From Salirhabdus euzebyi (GTDB lineage: Bacteria; Bacillota; Bacilli; Bacillales; Alkalibacillaceae), in the NCBI RefSeq assembly GCF_014207435.1, contig NZ_JACHGH010000002.1, positions 310,001 through 374,000 of the forward strand: 64,000 nt of DNA, in the 5' to 3' direction. The position numbers and the translations under genes are program-made. Shown here piece by piece: positions 7,836 through 15,517 of this stretch (the stretch's first letter is position 1; each line of letters begins with the position of its first letter). The notes under the pieces were generated by a model, which saw only the letters and a program-made list of their open reading frames with translations, made no database searches and was not told the DNA's origin.

Positions 7836-7929
7836 GGAAAGATTGTTATACATAATACAATAAATCTAAGAGACAATAAAGTTACAGAATACAAACAATA
7901 ACTACATTTCTAAAAGAGGAGGATTTAAA

Positions 7930-8205
7930 ATGAATATTATTGAAGCTGGAGAAATTTTTACAATTAGTGATAAAGGGGAAGAAGAGCAACAGGTTGAAGT
8001 ACTAGCAAAGATGACGGTAGAAGGAATAGACTATGTAGCGGTTAGCTTTTTGGATGATATAGAAGATGATACAGATGATGACATGGATATCTTTTTTCTG
8101 AAAGTTGACGAGGATGGAGATATAGCACCGATTGCAACGGACCAGGAATTTCAAAAGGTCTCTGCTGCTTTTGACGAGGTGATGGAAGCAGAAGAAATGG
8201 AATAA
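7930..8205 (+). CDS. DUF1292 family acidic protein
   Basis: A 91-residue, strongly acidic soluble protein of the DUF1292 (YrzB) family. The family order is visible: an N-terminal EAGEIFTISD, the strand YVAVSFLDD, an acidic run of Asp/Glu, IDIFFLKVDE-like DIFFLKVDEDGD, then an EFQKVSAAFDEVMEAEE tail. The role of DUF1292 proteins is unknown. The ATG follows AAAAGAGGAGGATTTAAA. A closely similar paralogue lies at 41818-42102 in the same orientation. A terminator shared with the convergent hydrolase follows. Confidence 0.88.
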   Translation: MNIIEAGEIFTISDKGEEEQQVEVLAKMTVEGIDYVAVSFLDDIEDDTDDDMDIFFLKVDEDGDIAPIATDQEFQKVSAAFDEVMEAEEME

Positions 8206-8242
8206 TATCATGGTTCACTTTTCAATAATCTTATAAAAAAAT

Positions 8243-8275
8243 AGCCATGTCCCTTTAGGGAACATGGCTTATCAT
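8243..8275. terminator. Bidirectional terminator
   Basis: AGCCATGT and ACATGGCT form the stem, extended inside by CCC/GGG around a short loop. It lies between the convergent DUF1292 gene and the cell-wall hydrolase gene, with A-rich sequence on the left and T-rich on the right. Confidence 0.8.
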
Positions 8276-8865
8276 TATTTTGCAAACACGTGGTTCCCAA
8301 TTCTAGTCGTCACTTCACGTGTTTTAATCCAATCACTTTTGGCTGTATTTGGATTATAGAAATAAATAGATCCACTACCTAATCCTCTAAAAGCAAGTGC
8401 TTCGTTAACTGCTTTACGAGCTTCTGCGTCAGCAGCTTGGTTAATTGCCCCATTTTTTACAGGGGAGAATGCATAATGTCCGTTTACATTTTCATAGATT
8501 ACTCCTTTGACAGAGTTCGGAAATTCCTTATGGTCTACACGGTTTAAAATAACAGTCGCAACTGCAACCTTACCAGCGTAAGATTCACCTTTTGCTTCAG
8601 CATGAACTAAACGTGCCATTAATTCTTTTTCCTCATTTGATATAGAGGAGGGAATAGCCAATACTTGGTTAGGGTAAATAACACTACCAGAAAAATTATT
8701 TACTTGTTGCAAGCTTAATAGAGAAATACCAAAGTTATTTGAAATCTTCCATAATGAATCTCCAGGTTTAACTTTATATGTGGAAGCAGCATCAGTTATT
8801 GTTGGGATGGCTGAAATACCAATAGATAATGCAGCTGCTAAAAGAATAGTTTTGAATTTTTTCAT
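8275..8865 (-). CDS. LysM cell-wall hydrolase of the SleB/CwlJ (Hydrolase_2) type
   Basis: A 196-residue secreted enzyme. The ATG at 8865 is chosen for the AGAGGAGGAAAAG site in front of it. A signal peptide (about residues 1-27, ending in TDAAS) is followed by one LysM peptidoglycan-binding domain (YKVKPGDSLWKIS to AIPSS, about 29-72) and a Hydrolase_2 domain (about 80-196) with the catalytic-glutamate motif LVHAEAKGES and the GVIYENVNGHYAFSPV block. The order matches B. subtilis YkvT and SleB-type lytic transglycosylases. It probably acts on cell wall or spore cortex outside the membrane. It is monocistronic. Confidence 0.88.
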   Translation of the reverse strand: MKKFKTILLAAALSIGISAIPTITDAASTYKVKPGDSLWKISNNFGISLLSLQQVNNFSGSVIYPNQVLAIPSSISNEEKELMARLVHAEAKGESYAGKVAVATVILNRVDHKEFPNSVKGVIYENVNGHYAFSPVKNGAINQAADAEARKAVNEALAFRGLGSGSIYFYNPNTAKSDWIKTREVTTRIGNHVFAK

Positions 8866-9199
8866 TGTCTTTTCCTCCTCTGTTTTGTTTTCTTGCAATC
8901 TCTCTAGTAAAAATGGTATCAGTTGTAACATATCTATTCATTGGGAAATTTAACCTTTTTCTACTTTTATCTCACTATCCCATACGTCAGAAGAACTAGA
9001 AATGGTAATGGGAAATTATGTATTCCATTAAAATATGGAAAGGTTTAGATAGACTGGTAGAGTAAGGAGGTAAAATAACAAATGTTGCAGTACTGTAACA
9101 AAGTAAATCTTTTAAATTAAAACCAAAACAACCGACATAATATAGATTTTATTGACGAAATATGTAGCAACGAAGAAAAAAAGAGGAGGCAATAACGAT
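8866..9199. other. Divergent intergenic region with a possible 12-codon leader ORF
   Basis: This space holds the promoters for the hydrolase and for the secreted protein gene. At 9064-9071 there is a strong AAGGAGGT followed ten bases later by ATG, opening a 12-codon frame (9082-9120) that ends in TAA, about 80 bases before the next gene's own ribosome site. It may encode a leader peptide or be a leftover of a gene start. Nothing else was recognised. Confidence 0.35.
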
Positions 9200-10330
9200 A
9201 TGAAAAATAAAAAATTTATCCCATTTTTAGCAAGTACCGTATTAACATCTACGCTTGTATTCACATCAGGCCCGGTATCTGTTTTTGCAAACGAGGATCA
9301 ATCTGAAACGGTTGAGTTAAATATGGGAGAATTATCGACAGAACAAGAAGAAAATATAGTGACACTTGAAGGTACCTCTGAATCAACAGTGGAAGAAGAA
9401 GCGGAAGAAGTTACTGATGATACAATTGAAGAAGTGGAGTTAGATAACGAAGAAGACCCTTCTTTAATACCAGGTGACTTTTTCTATTTTGTAAAAATGA
9501 TTTCTGAGAACATTCGTCTTGCAATAACAATTGATGATTATAAAGAAGCGCAATTATTAGCAAACTTTGCTGCTGAACGTATTGCAGAAGCAAATGCTTT
9601 ATTAAAAGCTGGAGAAACAGAAAAAGCAGAAGAGTTATTGAATGATGCAATTGCATTACAAGAAAAAGCTGGAGAACAATTACCAGAACAAGAAGCAGAT
9701 ACATCTGAAGAAGGAACAGAAGGTGAGCCTGCAGAAAATCCTATCGAAGAAACTACGGAAGATTTAGAGGTTGTAGTAGAAGAAATAACAGAAGAGGATG
9801 TCGTTGAAGGAAAACTGTTGCACAATGTTGATACGCTTTTAATCGTATTGCAAAAAATAGAAAATCCAACAGCTCAACAAGCAATCATGAAGAATATTCA
9901 AAAGTCATTTGAAAAATTAGATAAAAAACTTACAAAACTAGAAGAAAGGAATGCTAAATTTGCTGAAAAAACAGCAAAGGTAGAAGCCAAATTAGCTAGT
10001 GGCCAAATTTCAGATGAAGAGGCAGAACTTGAACTAACAACATTAGAAACAGAGCTTCAAAATGAAACAGACAAAATGGAAGCAGAAGAAGAAAGAGACG
10101 TTGAAGAAATAAATAATGAAGTAGTAAAAGAAACTTCAAAAGCACTAAAAGAAGAAGAGAAGAAAGAAAAAGAAGCTTTAAAGAAAGAACAAGAGAAAGA
10201 ACGTGAAGCTGCTAAAAAGGCTGCAGAAAAAGAACGTGAAGAAGCGAAAAAAGCTGCAGAAAAAGAGCGCGAAGAAGCAAAGAAAGCAGCTGAAAAGCAA
10301 CGTGAGGATGAAAAGCAAGATAACGAATAA
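9200..10330 (+). CDS. Secreted highly charged protein with a DUF5667-like domain
   Basis: A 376-residue exported protein starting at ATG 9200 behind AAGAGGAGGC. A signal peptide ends near residue 30 (VSVFANE). An acidic low-complexity part (about 31-85) precedes a DUF5667-like helical domain (about 88-150): PGDFFYFVKMISENIRLAIT, then the EAQLLANFAAERIAEANALL helix and KAEELLNDA. After another acidic linker come two long coiled-coil segments, and the C-terminus repeats the unit EREEAKKAAEK about four times, giving a continuous Glu/Lys/Ala helix. DUF5667 proteins are surface proteins of unknown role. The repeat tail may span the wall or bind polyanions, which is a guess. A terminator follows. 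Confidence 0.75.
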   Translation: MKNKKFIPFLASTVLTSTLVFTSGPVSVFANEDQSETVELNMGELSTEQEENIVTLEGTSESTVEEEAEEVTDDTIEEVELDNEEDPSLIPGDFFYFVKMISENIRLAITIDDYKEAQLLANFAAERIAEANALLKAGETEKAEELLNDAIALQEKAGEQLPEQEADTSEEGTEGEPAENPIEETTEDLEVVVEEITEEDVVEGKLLHNVDTLLIVLQKIENPTAQQAIMKNIQKSFEKLDKKLTKLEERNAKFAEKTAKVEAKLASGQISDEEAELELTTLETELQNETDKMEAEEERDVEEINNEVVKETSKALKEEEKKEKEALKKEQEKEREAAKKAAEKEREEAKKAAEKEREEAKKAAEKQREDEKQDNE

Positions 10331-10341
10331 ACATGTCCAAT

Positions 10342-10380
10342 TACCCGACACTGCTGATTTTGACTAGTGTCGGGTATTTG
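10342..10380 (+). terminator. Rho-independent terminator
   Basis: TACCCGACACT pairs with AGTGTCGGGTA around a 12-base loop, followed by a T-rich stretch. It ends the secreted-protein gene. Confidence 0.85.
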
Positions 10381-10561
10381 TCATTTTACAGCCACTTACT
10401 AGAGGTCTGTTTTGGCATACAGAATTCCTCAAAATTCAATTTGTTTTATTGAAGCCTGCTTGGAAGATATATTTGTTTAACTAGCCATAATCCATAATAA
10501 AGGGATTTTACTTCTGTATGTCGTAGAAAATAAAAGAGTAAAATTAAGGGAGGTTATGTAA

Positions 10562-11431
10562 ATGATTGTTGATTGTCATTTTCATGTTGATGAGACGATG
10601 TTGACTTTAGACAAAATGATGGAGAGCATGGAACACCATCATATAGCAAAAACAGTGCTTATTTCTCCTATGAATGAAACAATGTTCGAAGTGGAGAGTA
10701 CCTTCCAACACAATCTTCAACGGCTTTTCCGCATTCTTATTCTCCATGTGCCAACAGTTGGATTAAAAATCTATGATGGCCTCGTTACAGATGGGAAGTT
10801 GAACCTTTATGGGAATGCATACAAAGTCTTAACCGAGCCAAACAATAAAGTAGTGGAAGAAGCTATTACTAGATTTCCAGATAGGTTTCTTGGCTGGGCT
10901 ACAGTTAACCCCTTACTACATGAATCAATAGAGGAAGTAAAAAGGTATCTGGAAAAGCCAGGTTTTGTCGGTGTAAAAGCTCATCCATTTATGCATCAAT
11001 ATAGTATTCAAACTTTAGATCCTGTTGCAGAAATGTGTGAGAAACTTGGAAAACCAATGATTATTCATTTATCTGCTGAAAAAGATTCCTATAAATACTT
11101 ACCGGAAAATTACCCCGACCTTAAATTAATATATGCCCATGCGGGACTTCCTTTTTGGAAAAACCTCTGGAAATACATTAGTAATAAACCAAATGTATAT
11201 GTCGATACATCTAGCGACTATCTTAATCCTTCTATTGTCAAACAAACAGTGAAAGCTCTCGGGTACGAAAAAGTGCTATATGGGTGTGACGGGCCATACG
11301 GAATGACCAAGTTTAACGAATATGATTATGCAGAAAAGAAGTCCTGGATTAAACAACTACCAATCACAGATAGCGAAAAAGAATGCATACTAGGAAAAAA
11401 TTTTTTACAACTAATTGGGGGCACTGAATGA
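10562..11431 (+). CDS. Amidohydrolase family metal-dependent hydrolase
   Basis: A 289-residue TIM-barrel hydrolase of the amidohydrolase 2 (PF04909) group. The metal-binding HxH reads VDCHFHVDE at residues 4-12. Further ligands typical of the family are the GVKAHPFMHQ histidine (about 142), MIIHLSAEK (about 171) and YAHAGLP (about 194), with the final aspartate in VLYGCDGPYG (about 242). Such enzymes hydrolyse or decarboxylate ring-cleavage and related small molecules. It starts at ATG after AAGGGAGGTTATGTAA and is followed, with overlap or a very short gap, by a nitronate monooxygenase-like gene, so the pair forms an operon. The substrate is unknown. Confidence 0.82.
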   Translation: MIVDCHFHVDETMLTLDKMMESMEHHHIAKTVLISPMNETMFEVESTFQHNLQRLFRILILHVPTVGLKIYDGLVTDGKLNLYGNAYKVLTEPNNKVVEEAITRFPDRFLGWATVNPLLHESIEEVKRYLEKPGFVGVKAHPFMHQYSIQTLDPVAEMCEKLGKPMIIHLSAEKDSYKYLPENYPDLKLIYAHAGLPFWKNLWKYISNKPNVYVDTSSDYLNPSIVKQTVKALGYEKVLYGCDGPYGMTKFNEYDYAEKKSWIKQLPITDSEKECILGKNFLQLIGGTE

Positions 11432-11472
11432 AGCTTTCTTCCTATTTAAAGCTAAAAAATCGAAAGGTGAGT

Positions 11473-12540
11473 ATGATGTTTCCTAACAAACTGACGAAAC
11501 TCCTGCAAATTAAATACCCGATTATTCAAGCACCAATGGCTGGTGGAGTAACCACAACAGAATTAGTTGCTTCCGTATCCAATAACGGCTGTCTCGGTAT
11601 GATAGGTGCGGGGTATATGAGCCCTGTTGAATTAAGGAAGCAAATTAAAGAAGTACGGCAGTTAACCTCAAATAACTTTGGGGTAAACATGTTTATTCCG
11701 AACAATTTTCTTGTTTCAGGTAGAGAAATTGAAAATGCAAATCTACTGCTAGAGCCTTTTCGTCATTTGTTAGAAATAGAGGGAAACGGGGTAGATCTTC
11801 CTACTTTTGAAAACTTACAAGCAACATATACGGAGCAATGGAAAATTGTGTTAGAAGAAAAAGTACCTGTTTGTTCCTTTACTTTTGGTGTACCCTCTGA
11901 GCATGTTCTAAAGGAATTGAAACAGCATAATATTGTTTTAGTTGGAACTGCAACAACGGTAAGAGAAGCTATTGAAATCGAAAAAATCGGTATGGATATA
12001 GTCGTCGTGCAGGGAAGTGAAGCAGGAGGTCACCGGGGAAATTTCATCAGTGTTCACACAGACAGTTTAATTGGTTTAATGTCACTTATTCCACAAGTCG
12101 CTGACAATGTGAAGATTCCTGTTGTCGCCGCAGGAGGAATAATGGATGGAAGAGGATTAATGGCATCCATCTGCTTAGGTGCACAAGGTGTTCAAATGGG
12201 AACGGCTTTTTTAACTTGTGAAGAAAGTGGGGCGCATCCAATTCACAAACAAGCTATCCTTCAGTCTAGTGAAGACCAAACAGTACTGACACGTGCCTTT
12301 TCCGGAAAATGGGCGAGGGGGATTAGGAATAAATTTGTGGATGAAATGAGGGGACAGGAAAAACTTCTACCAGATTTTCCTATACAGAACAGCTTAACGA
12401 AATGGATAAGAAAAGCTTCTTCTACTCAAAATAATCAAGCGTATATGTCGCTTTGGTCTGGCCAGAGTCCTAGACTAGCTAAAAACCAAACCGTTGCAAG
12501 TCTCATTACTAGTGTGATAGATGAGTGCAAAAGATTTTAA
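11473..12540 (+). CDS. Nitronate monooxygenase (2-nitropropane dioxygenase) family flavoprotein
   Basis: An FMN-dependent TIM-barrel protein of about 355 residues. Family motifs are IKYPIIQAPMAGGVTT near the N-terminus, the GVNMFIPNN loop, VVQGSEAGGHRG (the catalytic-histidine loop in nitronate monooxygenases), PVVAAGGIMDGRG and GVQMGTAFLTCEES. I place the start at 11473 (AAAGGTGA just upstream and the usual family length), but an ATG at 11428 overlapping the previous stop as ATGA is also possible. It forms an operon with the amidohydrolase. It would oxidise alkyl nitronates such as propionate 3-nitronate if it is a true family member. Confidence 0.87.
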   Translation: MMFPNKLTKLLQIKYPIIQAPMAGGVTTTELVASVSNNGCLGMIGAGYMSPVELRKQIKEVRQLTSNNFGVNMFIPNNFLVSGREIENANLLLEPFRHLLEIEGNGVDLPTFENLQATYTEQWKIVLEEKVPVCSFTFGVPSEHVLKELKQHNIVLVGTATTVREAIEIEKIGMDIVVVQGSEAGGHRGNFISVHTDSLIGLMSLIPQVADNVKIPVVAAGGIMDGRGLMASICLGAQGVQMGTAFLTCEESGAHPIHKQAILQSSEDQTVLTRAFSGKWARGIRNKFVDEMRGQEKLLPDFPIQNSLTKWIRKASSTQNNQAYMSLWSGQSPRLAKNQTVASLITSVIDECKRF

Positions 12541-12544
12541 CTCA

Positions 12545-12590
12545 TGTCTGCTCCTTGTTGTATACAAATCGACAAAGAGCAGACATTTTT
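12545..12590 (+). terminator. Rho-independent terminator
   Basis: TGTCTGCTC pairs with GAGCAGACA and is followed by five T. It ends the amidohydrolase/monooxygenase operon. Confidence 0.92.
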
Positions 12591-13004
12591 GTATTAATTA
12601 CTATCAATCCGCGAAGATACCAGAAAAAAATAACGCTTATAAAGGTGTATCATTTGTTTTTTAAAAAATTTGTACGACCTTACACCTTTCTACAAATTTT
12701 TGAAATCTATTATGCTATTGTAGTTTGTACAATATATTAACATAATGTACCACTTCATTTTTTTACCTACTACATCTACATGTTTACTTCTTGAGGAATC
12801 CTTTCTTCATATGAAATGAGTATTTTTCGTATCTTACAGTGTGAAACATAATAAAAGCACATCATTTCACAGGGTGTATAATGCAAACGAGCCTGGAAAA
12901 AAGTAAAATAAATGTAAACTTCTAACTATTCAGTAAATTCTGCAAAAAATCCTCCATGGAAACTCTACACCCTACCTTAGTCATTCTTTCGTAAAAAAAA
13001 ATAA

Positions 13005-13018
13005 TGTAAGCGTTTTCT
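13005..13018 (+). promoter_or_regulatory. cre site (CcpA binding)
   Basis: TGTAAGCGTTTTCT matches the Bacillus cre consensus TGWAARCGYTWNCW at all 14 positions. It lies 82 bases before the first gene of the pyrimidine degradation operon, which implies carbon catabolite repression by CcpA with HPr-Ser-P. Confidence 0.8.
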
Positions 13019-13038
13019 TAAACTGGTTGTTCAAGTAG

Positions 13039-13056
13039 CTAATATACTCATATTAG
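13039..13056. promoter_or_regulatory. Inverted repeat, candidate pathway operator
   Basis: CTAATAT and ATATTAG are separated by four bases, about 43 bases before the first gene of the operon. A related arrangement, AATAT-N4-ATATTA, occurs at 22377-22391 in front of the semialdehyde dehydrogenase gene, and a weaker form precedes the permease (18408-18421). It may be the site of the locus-encoded PucR-type regulator. Confidence 0.4.
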
Positions 13057-13099
13057 TTATTGTACTCAATAAAAATAAATATTTTAGGAGGTCTTTCAG

Positions 13100-13990
13100 A
13101 TGTCTGATAACGTGAAAATTGGACTTATTCAAGCTACTAATGATGTGCATGGTGATGAACCAGTACAGGTGCACAAAGAAAAGGCAATTGAGAAGCACAT
13201 TAAGCTTGTAAGGGAAGCTAAAACGAAGGGTGCTCAGATTATTTGTTTGCAAGAAATCTTTTATGGACCTTATTTTTGCTCCGAACAAAATACGAAGTGG
13301 TACGATGCAGCAGAAGAAATTCCAAACGGACCAACGACAAAGCTTTTTCAGGATCTTGCAAAAGAATTGGAAGTCGTCATTGTATTACCTATCTATGAAG
13401 TAGAAGGAATTTCTACTTACTATAATACAGCTGCAGTTATTGATGCAGACGGTTCCTATTTAGGAAAGTATCGGAAACAACATATTCCCCACGTAGGAGT
13501 AGGCAATGAAGGATGTGGTTTCTGGGAGAAATTCTATTTTAAGCCTGGAAATCTAGGATATCCAGTATTTGATACAGCCTTTGCAAAAATTGGCGTATAC
13601 ATTTGCTATGATCGCCATTTCCCTGAAGGTGCAAGAATACTAGGTTTAAAAGGAGCAGAAATTGTCTTCAATCCTTCCGCAACAGTAGCTGGCCTTTCTG
13701 AATACTTATGGAAACTTGAGCAGCCTGCACATGCGGTGGCGAATGGATACTATCTCGGTGCTATTAATCGTGTTGGCGTGGAAGCCCCTTGGAATATGGG
13801 TGAGTTTTATGGGCAGTCATACCTTGTTGATCCACGTGGAAACTTTGTTGCAACAGCAAGTAGGGATAAGGATGAAGTGATTATCGGGGAAATGAATAAG
13901 AAAATGATTCGTGAAGTACGAGATACATGGCAATTTTATCGCGACCGTAGACCAGAAACCTATGAGGATATGACGGCTTTATTGCCTTAA
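13100..13990 (+). CDS. Beta-ureidopropionase (N-carbamoyl-beta-alanine amidohydrolase), nitrilase superfamily
   Basis: A 296-residue carbon-nitrogen hydrolase. The catalytic triad of the superfamily is complete: Glu52 in CLQEIFY, Lys126 in YRKQHIP and Cys169 in YICYDRHFPEGAR. The HxP after the lysine and the long insert GNEGCGFWEKFYFKPG are typical of beta-ureidopropionase and N-carbamoyl-amino-acid hydrolases. In this locus it should convert N-carbamoyl-beta-alanine, or the beta-aminoisobutyrate derivative from thymine, to the free beta-amino acid, CO2 and ammonia in the cytoplasm. The ATG follows TAGGAGGTCTTTCAG. It is the first gene of the operon and lies behind a cre site. An intervening hairpin may attenuate transcription towards preT. 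Confidence 0.88.
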   Translation: MSDNVKIGLIQATNDVHGDEPVQVHKEKAIEKHIKLVREAKTKGAQIICLQEIFYGPYFCSEQNTKWYDAAEEIPNGPTTKLFQDLAKELEVVIVLPIYEVEGISTYYNTAAVIDADGSYLGKYRKQHIPHVGVGNEGCGFWEKFYFKPGNLGYPVFDTAFAKIGVYICYDRHFPEGARILGLKGAEIVFNPSATVAGLSEYLWKLEQPAHAVANGYYLGAINRVGVEAPWNMGEFYGQSYLVDPRGNFVATASRDKDEVIIGEMNKKMIREVRDTWQFYRDRRPETYEDMTALLP

Positions 13991-14008
13991 GGTAGGTCAA
14001 TATCAATC

Positions 14009-14043
14009 AGGGCTTTACCTTTCAACACAACAAGTAAAGCCCT
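14009..14043 (+). terminator. Hairpin, possible partial terminator within the operon
   Basis: AGGGCTTTAC pairs with GTAAAGCCCT around a 15-base loop. The following sequence TTATATATA is only weakly T-rich, so read-through to preT is likely. It could set unequal expression of the first gene and the rest. Confidence 0.6.
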
Positions 14044-14102
14044 TTATATATATGCTCCCTAATAAAAGGAGCTTCTACGTTTGCGAAAAGGAGGTTATTC
14101 GT

Positions 14103-15476
14103 TTGAGTAATACTAGCTACTCAAAAATTTCATTAACTGATTTAAGTAGCAATTTTCAAGAGGTTCATCCTGGTTTAACAGATCAGGAAGCTATGGAAGA
14201 ATCGAATCGATGTTTATATTGCTACGATGCCCCTTGTATTACTGCCTGTCCAACTGGAATTGATATCCCAACATTCATCAAAAAAATCGCCTCAGGAAAT
14301 GTAAAAGGTTCAGCAAAAACAATTATGACGGAAAACCCTGTTGGAGCAAGCTGTGCACGTGTTTGCCCAACGGAAGAGTTGTGTGAAGGTGCCTGTGTTT
14401 TAAACCATTCGACAAAACCAATTATGATCGGTGATCTCCAACGCTATGCGACAGATTGGGCAATTAAAAATGAACAGGTGCTGTTTAAGGCTGGTAACAA
14501 AAATGGAAAATCTGTCGCCATTGTTGGTGGTGGTCCCGCTGGTTTATCAGCTGCCCGAGAGCTTGCCTTATTAGGATACGACGTGACCATTTTTGAAGCG
14601 GAGGATAAAGCAGGAGGACTAGATACATATGGAATTGTATCCTTCAGACTGCCGAAAGAAATTTCCTTCTGGGAAGTAAAACAAGTAGAAAGTCTGGATG
14701 TAAAAATTCGAACAAATACTCGTGTAGGAGAAGACATTTCTGTAAAGGAAATCATGAACACTTATGATGTTGTTGTTTTGGCAATTGGTATGTCAAGCGT
14801 TCCAAACTTAGGCATAGACGGGGAAGATTTAAATGGTGTGTACGATGCGATTGATTTTGTAAAAGAAACGAAGACAAAACCAATTACAAATCAATTTCTT
14901 GGAAAACGAGTGGTCGTCATCGGTGCAGGTAACACAGCTATTGATGGGGCAACTTGTTCTGTTAGGCTCGGTGCGGAAAATGTAAAAATTCTCTACCGCC
15001 GTACAGTTGAAGAAATGACTGCCTATGATTTTGAATACGAGTTTGCCAAGCAAGATGGAGTTGAATTTAGATGGCTGACGACACCGAAACGAATTATTGG
15101 CGATGAAAATGGCAATGTAAAGGCCATTGAATGTATCAAAATGGAGTTAGGTGAACCCGATAGTGATGGACGCCGTAGACCGATTCCAATCGAAGGGTCG
15201 GAATTCATACTAGAAGTGGATGCTGTTATTAAAGCAATTGGTCAATCTAGGTATGTAGACATGATTGAGCAATTTGGTTTAGAGCATAATGGTGGGGTAG
15301 TCAAAATTGACCGAAATACCAATCAAACATCGAACAAGAAAGTTTATGCATGTGGAGACGTAACGTTTGGTAAAGGATTAGGTGAAGCGATGGTCGTCTC
15401 TGCTGCTCAGCAAGGTAAAGAAACGGCTTATGCCATTCACCAGTCATTGTTTGGGTCTGTTACTGAAACAGCATAA
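14103..15476 (+). CDS. preT: Dihydropyrimidine dehydrogenase (NAD) subunit PreT
   Basis: A 457-residue NAD(P)H- and FAD-dependent electron-input subunit. The start is TTG 14103, since AAAGGAGG is eight bases upstream. The N-terminal part carries the cysteine clusters of the GltD/PreT family (CLYCYDAPCITACPTG and CARVCPTEELCEGAC) that hold 4Fe-4S centres. The FAD Rossmann motif IVGGGPAGLSAARELA lies near residue 137 and the NAD(P) motif VVIGAGNTAIDGA near 275, and the C-terminal YACGDVTFGKGLGEAM closes the FAD site. With PreA it reduces uracil and thymine to dihydropyrimidines. preA follows 41 bases downstream. Confidence 0.93.
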   Translation: MSNTSYSKISLTDLSSNFQEVHPGLTDQEAMEESNRCLYCYDAPCITACPTGIDIPTFIKKIASGNVKGSAKTIMTENPVGASCARVCPTEELCEGACVLNHSTKPIMIGDLQRYATDWAIKNEQVLFKAGNKNGKSVAIVGGGPAGLSAARELALLGYDVTIFEAEDKAGGLDTYGIVSFRLPKEISFWEVKQVESLDVKIRTNTRVGEDISVKEIMNTYDVVVLAIGMSSVPNLGIDGEDLNGVYDAIDFVKETKTKPITNQFLGKRVVVIGAGNTAIDGATCSVRLGAENVKILYRRTVEEMTAYDFEYEFAKQDGVEFRWLTTPKRIIGDENGNVKAIECIKMELGEPDSDGRRRPIPIEGSEFILEVDAVIKAIGQSRYVDMIEQFGLEHNGGVVKIDRNTNQTSNKKVYACGDVTFGKGLGEAMVVSAAQQGKETAYAIHQSLFGSVTETA

Positions 15477-15517
15477 AGGACAACGAGTGTAAGTAGAAAA
15501 CCAAGGGAGGTTAGTTC

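Larger units (their letters stand above)
12591..13099. other. Long intergenic region in front of the pyrimidine catabolic operon
   Basis: About 500 bases without a convincing gene. It contains an AT-rich hairpin (AAAAATTTGTA at 12664-12674 with TACAAATTTTT at 12691-12701), a consensus cre site and an inverted repeat close to the operon start (both listed separately). A short frame ending at 12740 begins inside the previous gene and is not credible. The size suggests elaborate control of the downstream operon. Confidence 0.7.

Noticed and set aside
9411-9825. Two antisense frames in the DUF5667-like gene
   Set aside because: Products of biased Glu/Ala codons read in reverse, giving Leu- or Ser-rich junk.
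10100-10320. Tandem repeat that might be a CRISPR-like or intergenic repeat
   Set aside because: It is in frame inside the secreted-protein gene and simply encodes the repeated EREEAKKAAEK helix; there are no spacers.
12525-12740. A 71-codon plus-strand frame overlapping the end of the monooxygenase gene
   Set aside because: It runs through the terminator hairpin, lacks a ribosome site and has no protein-like composition.
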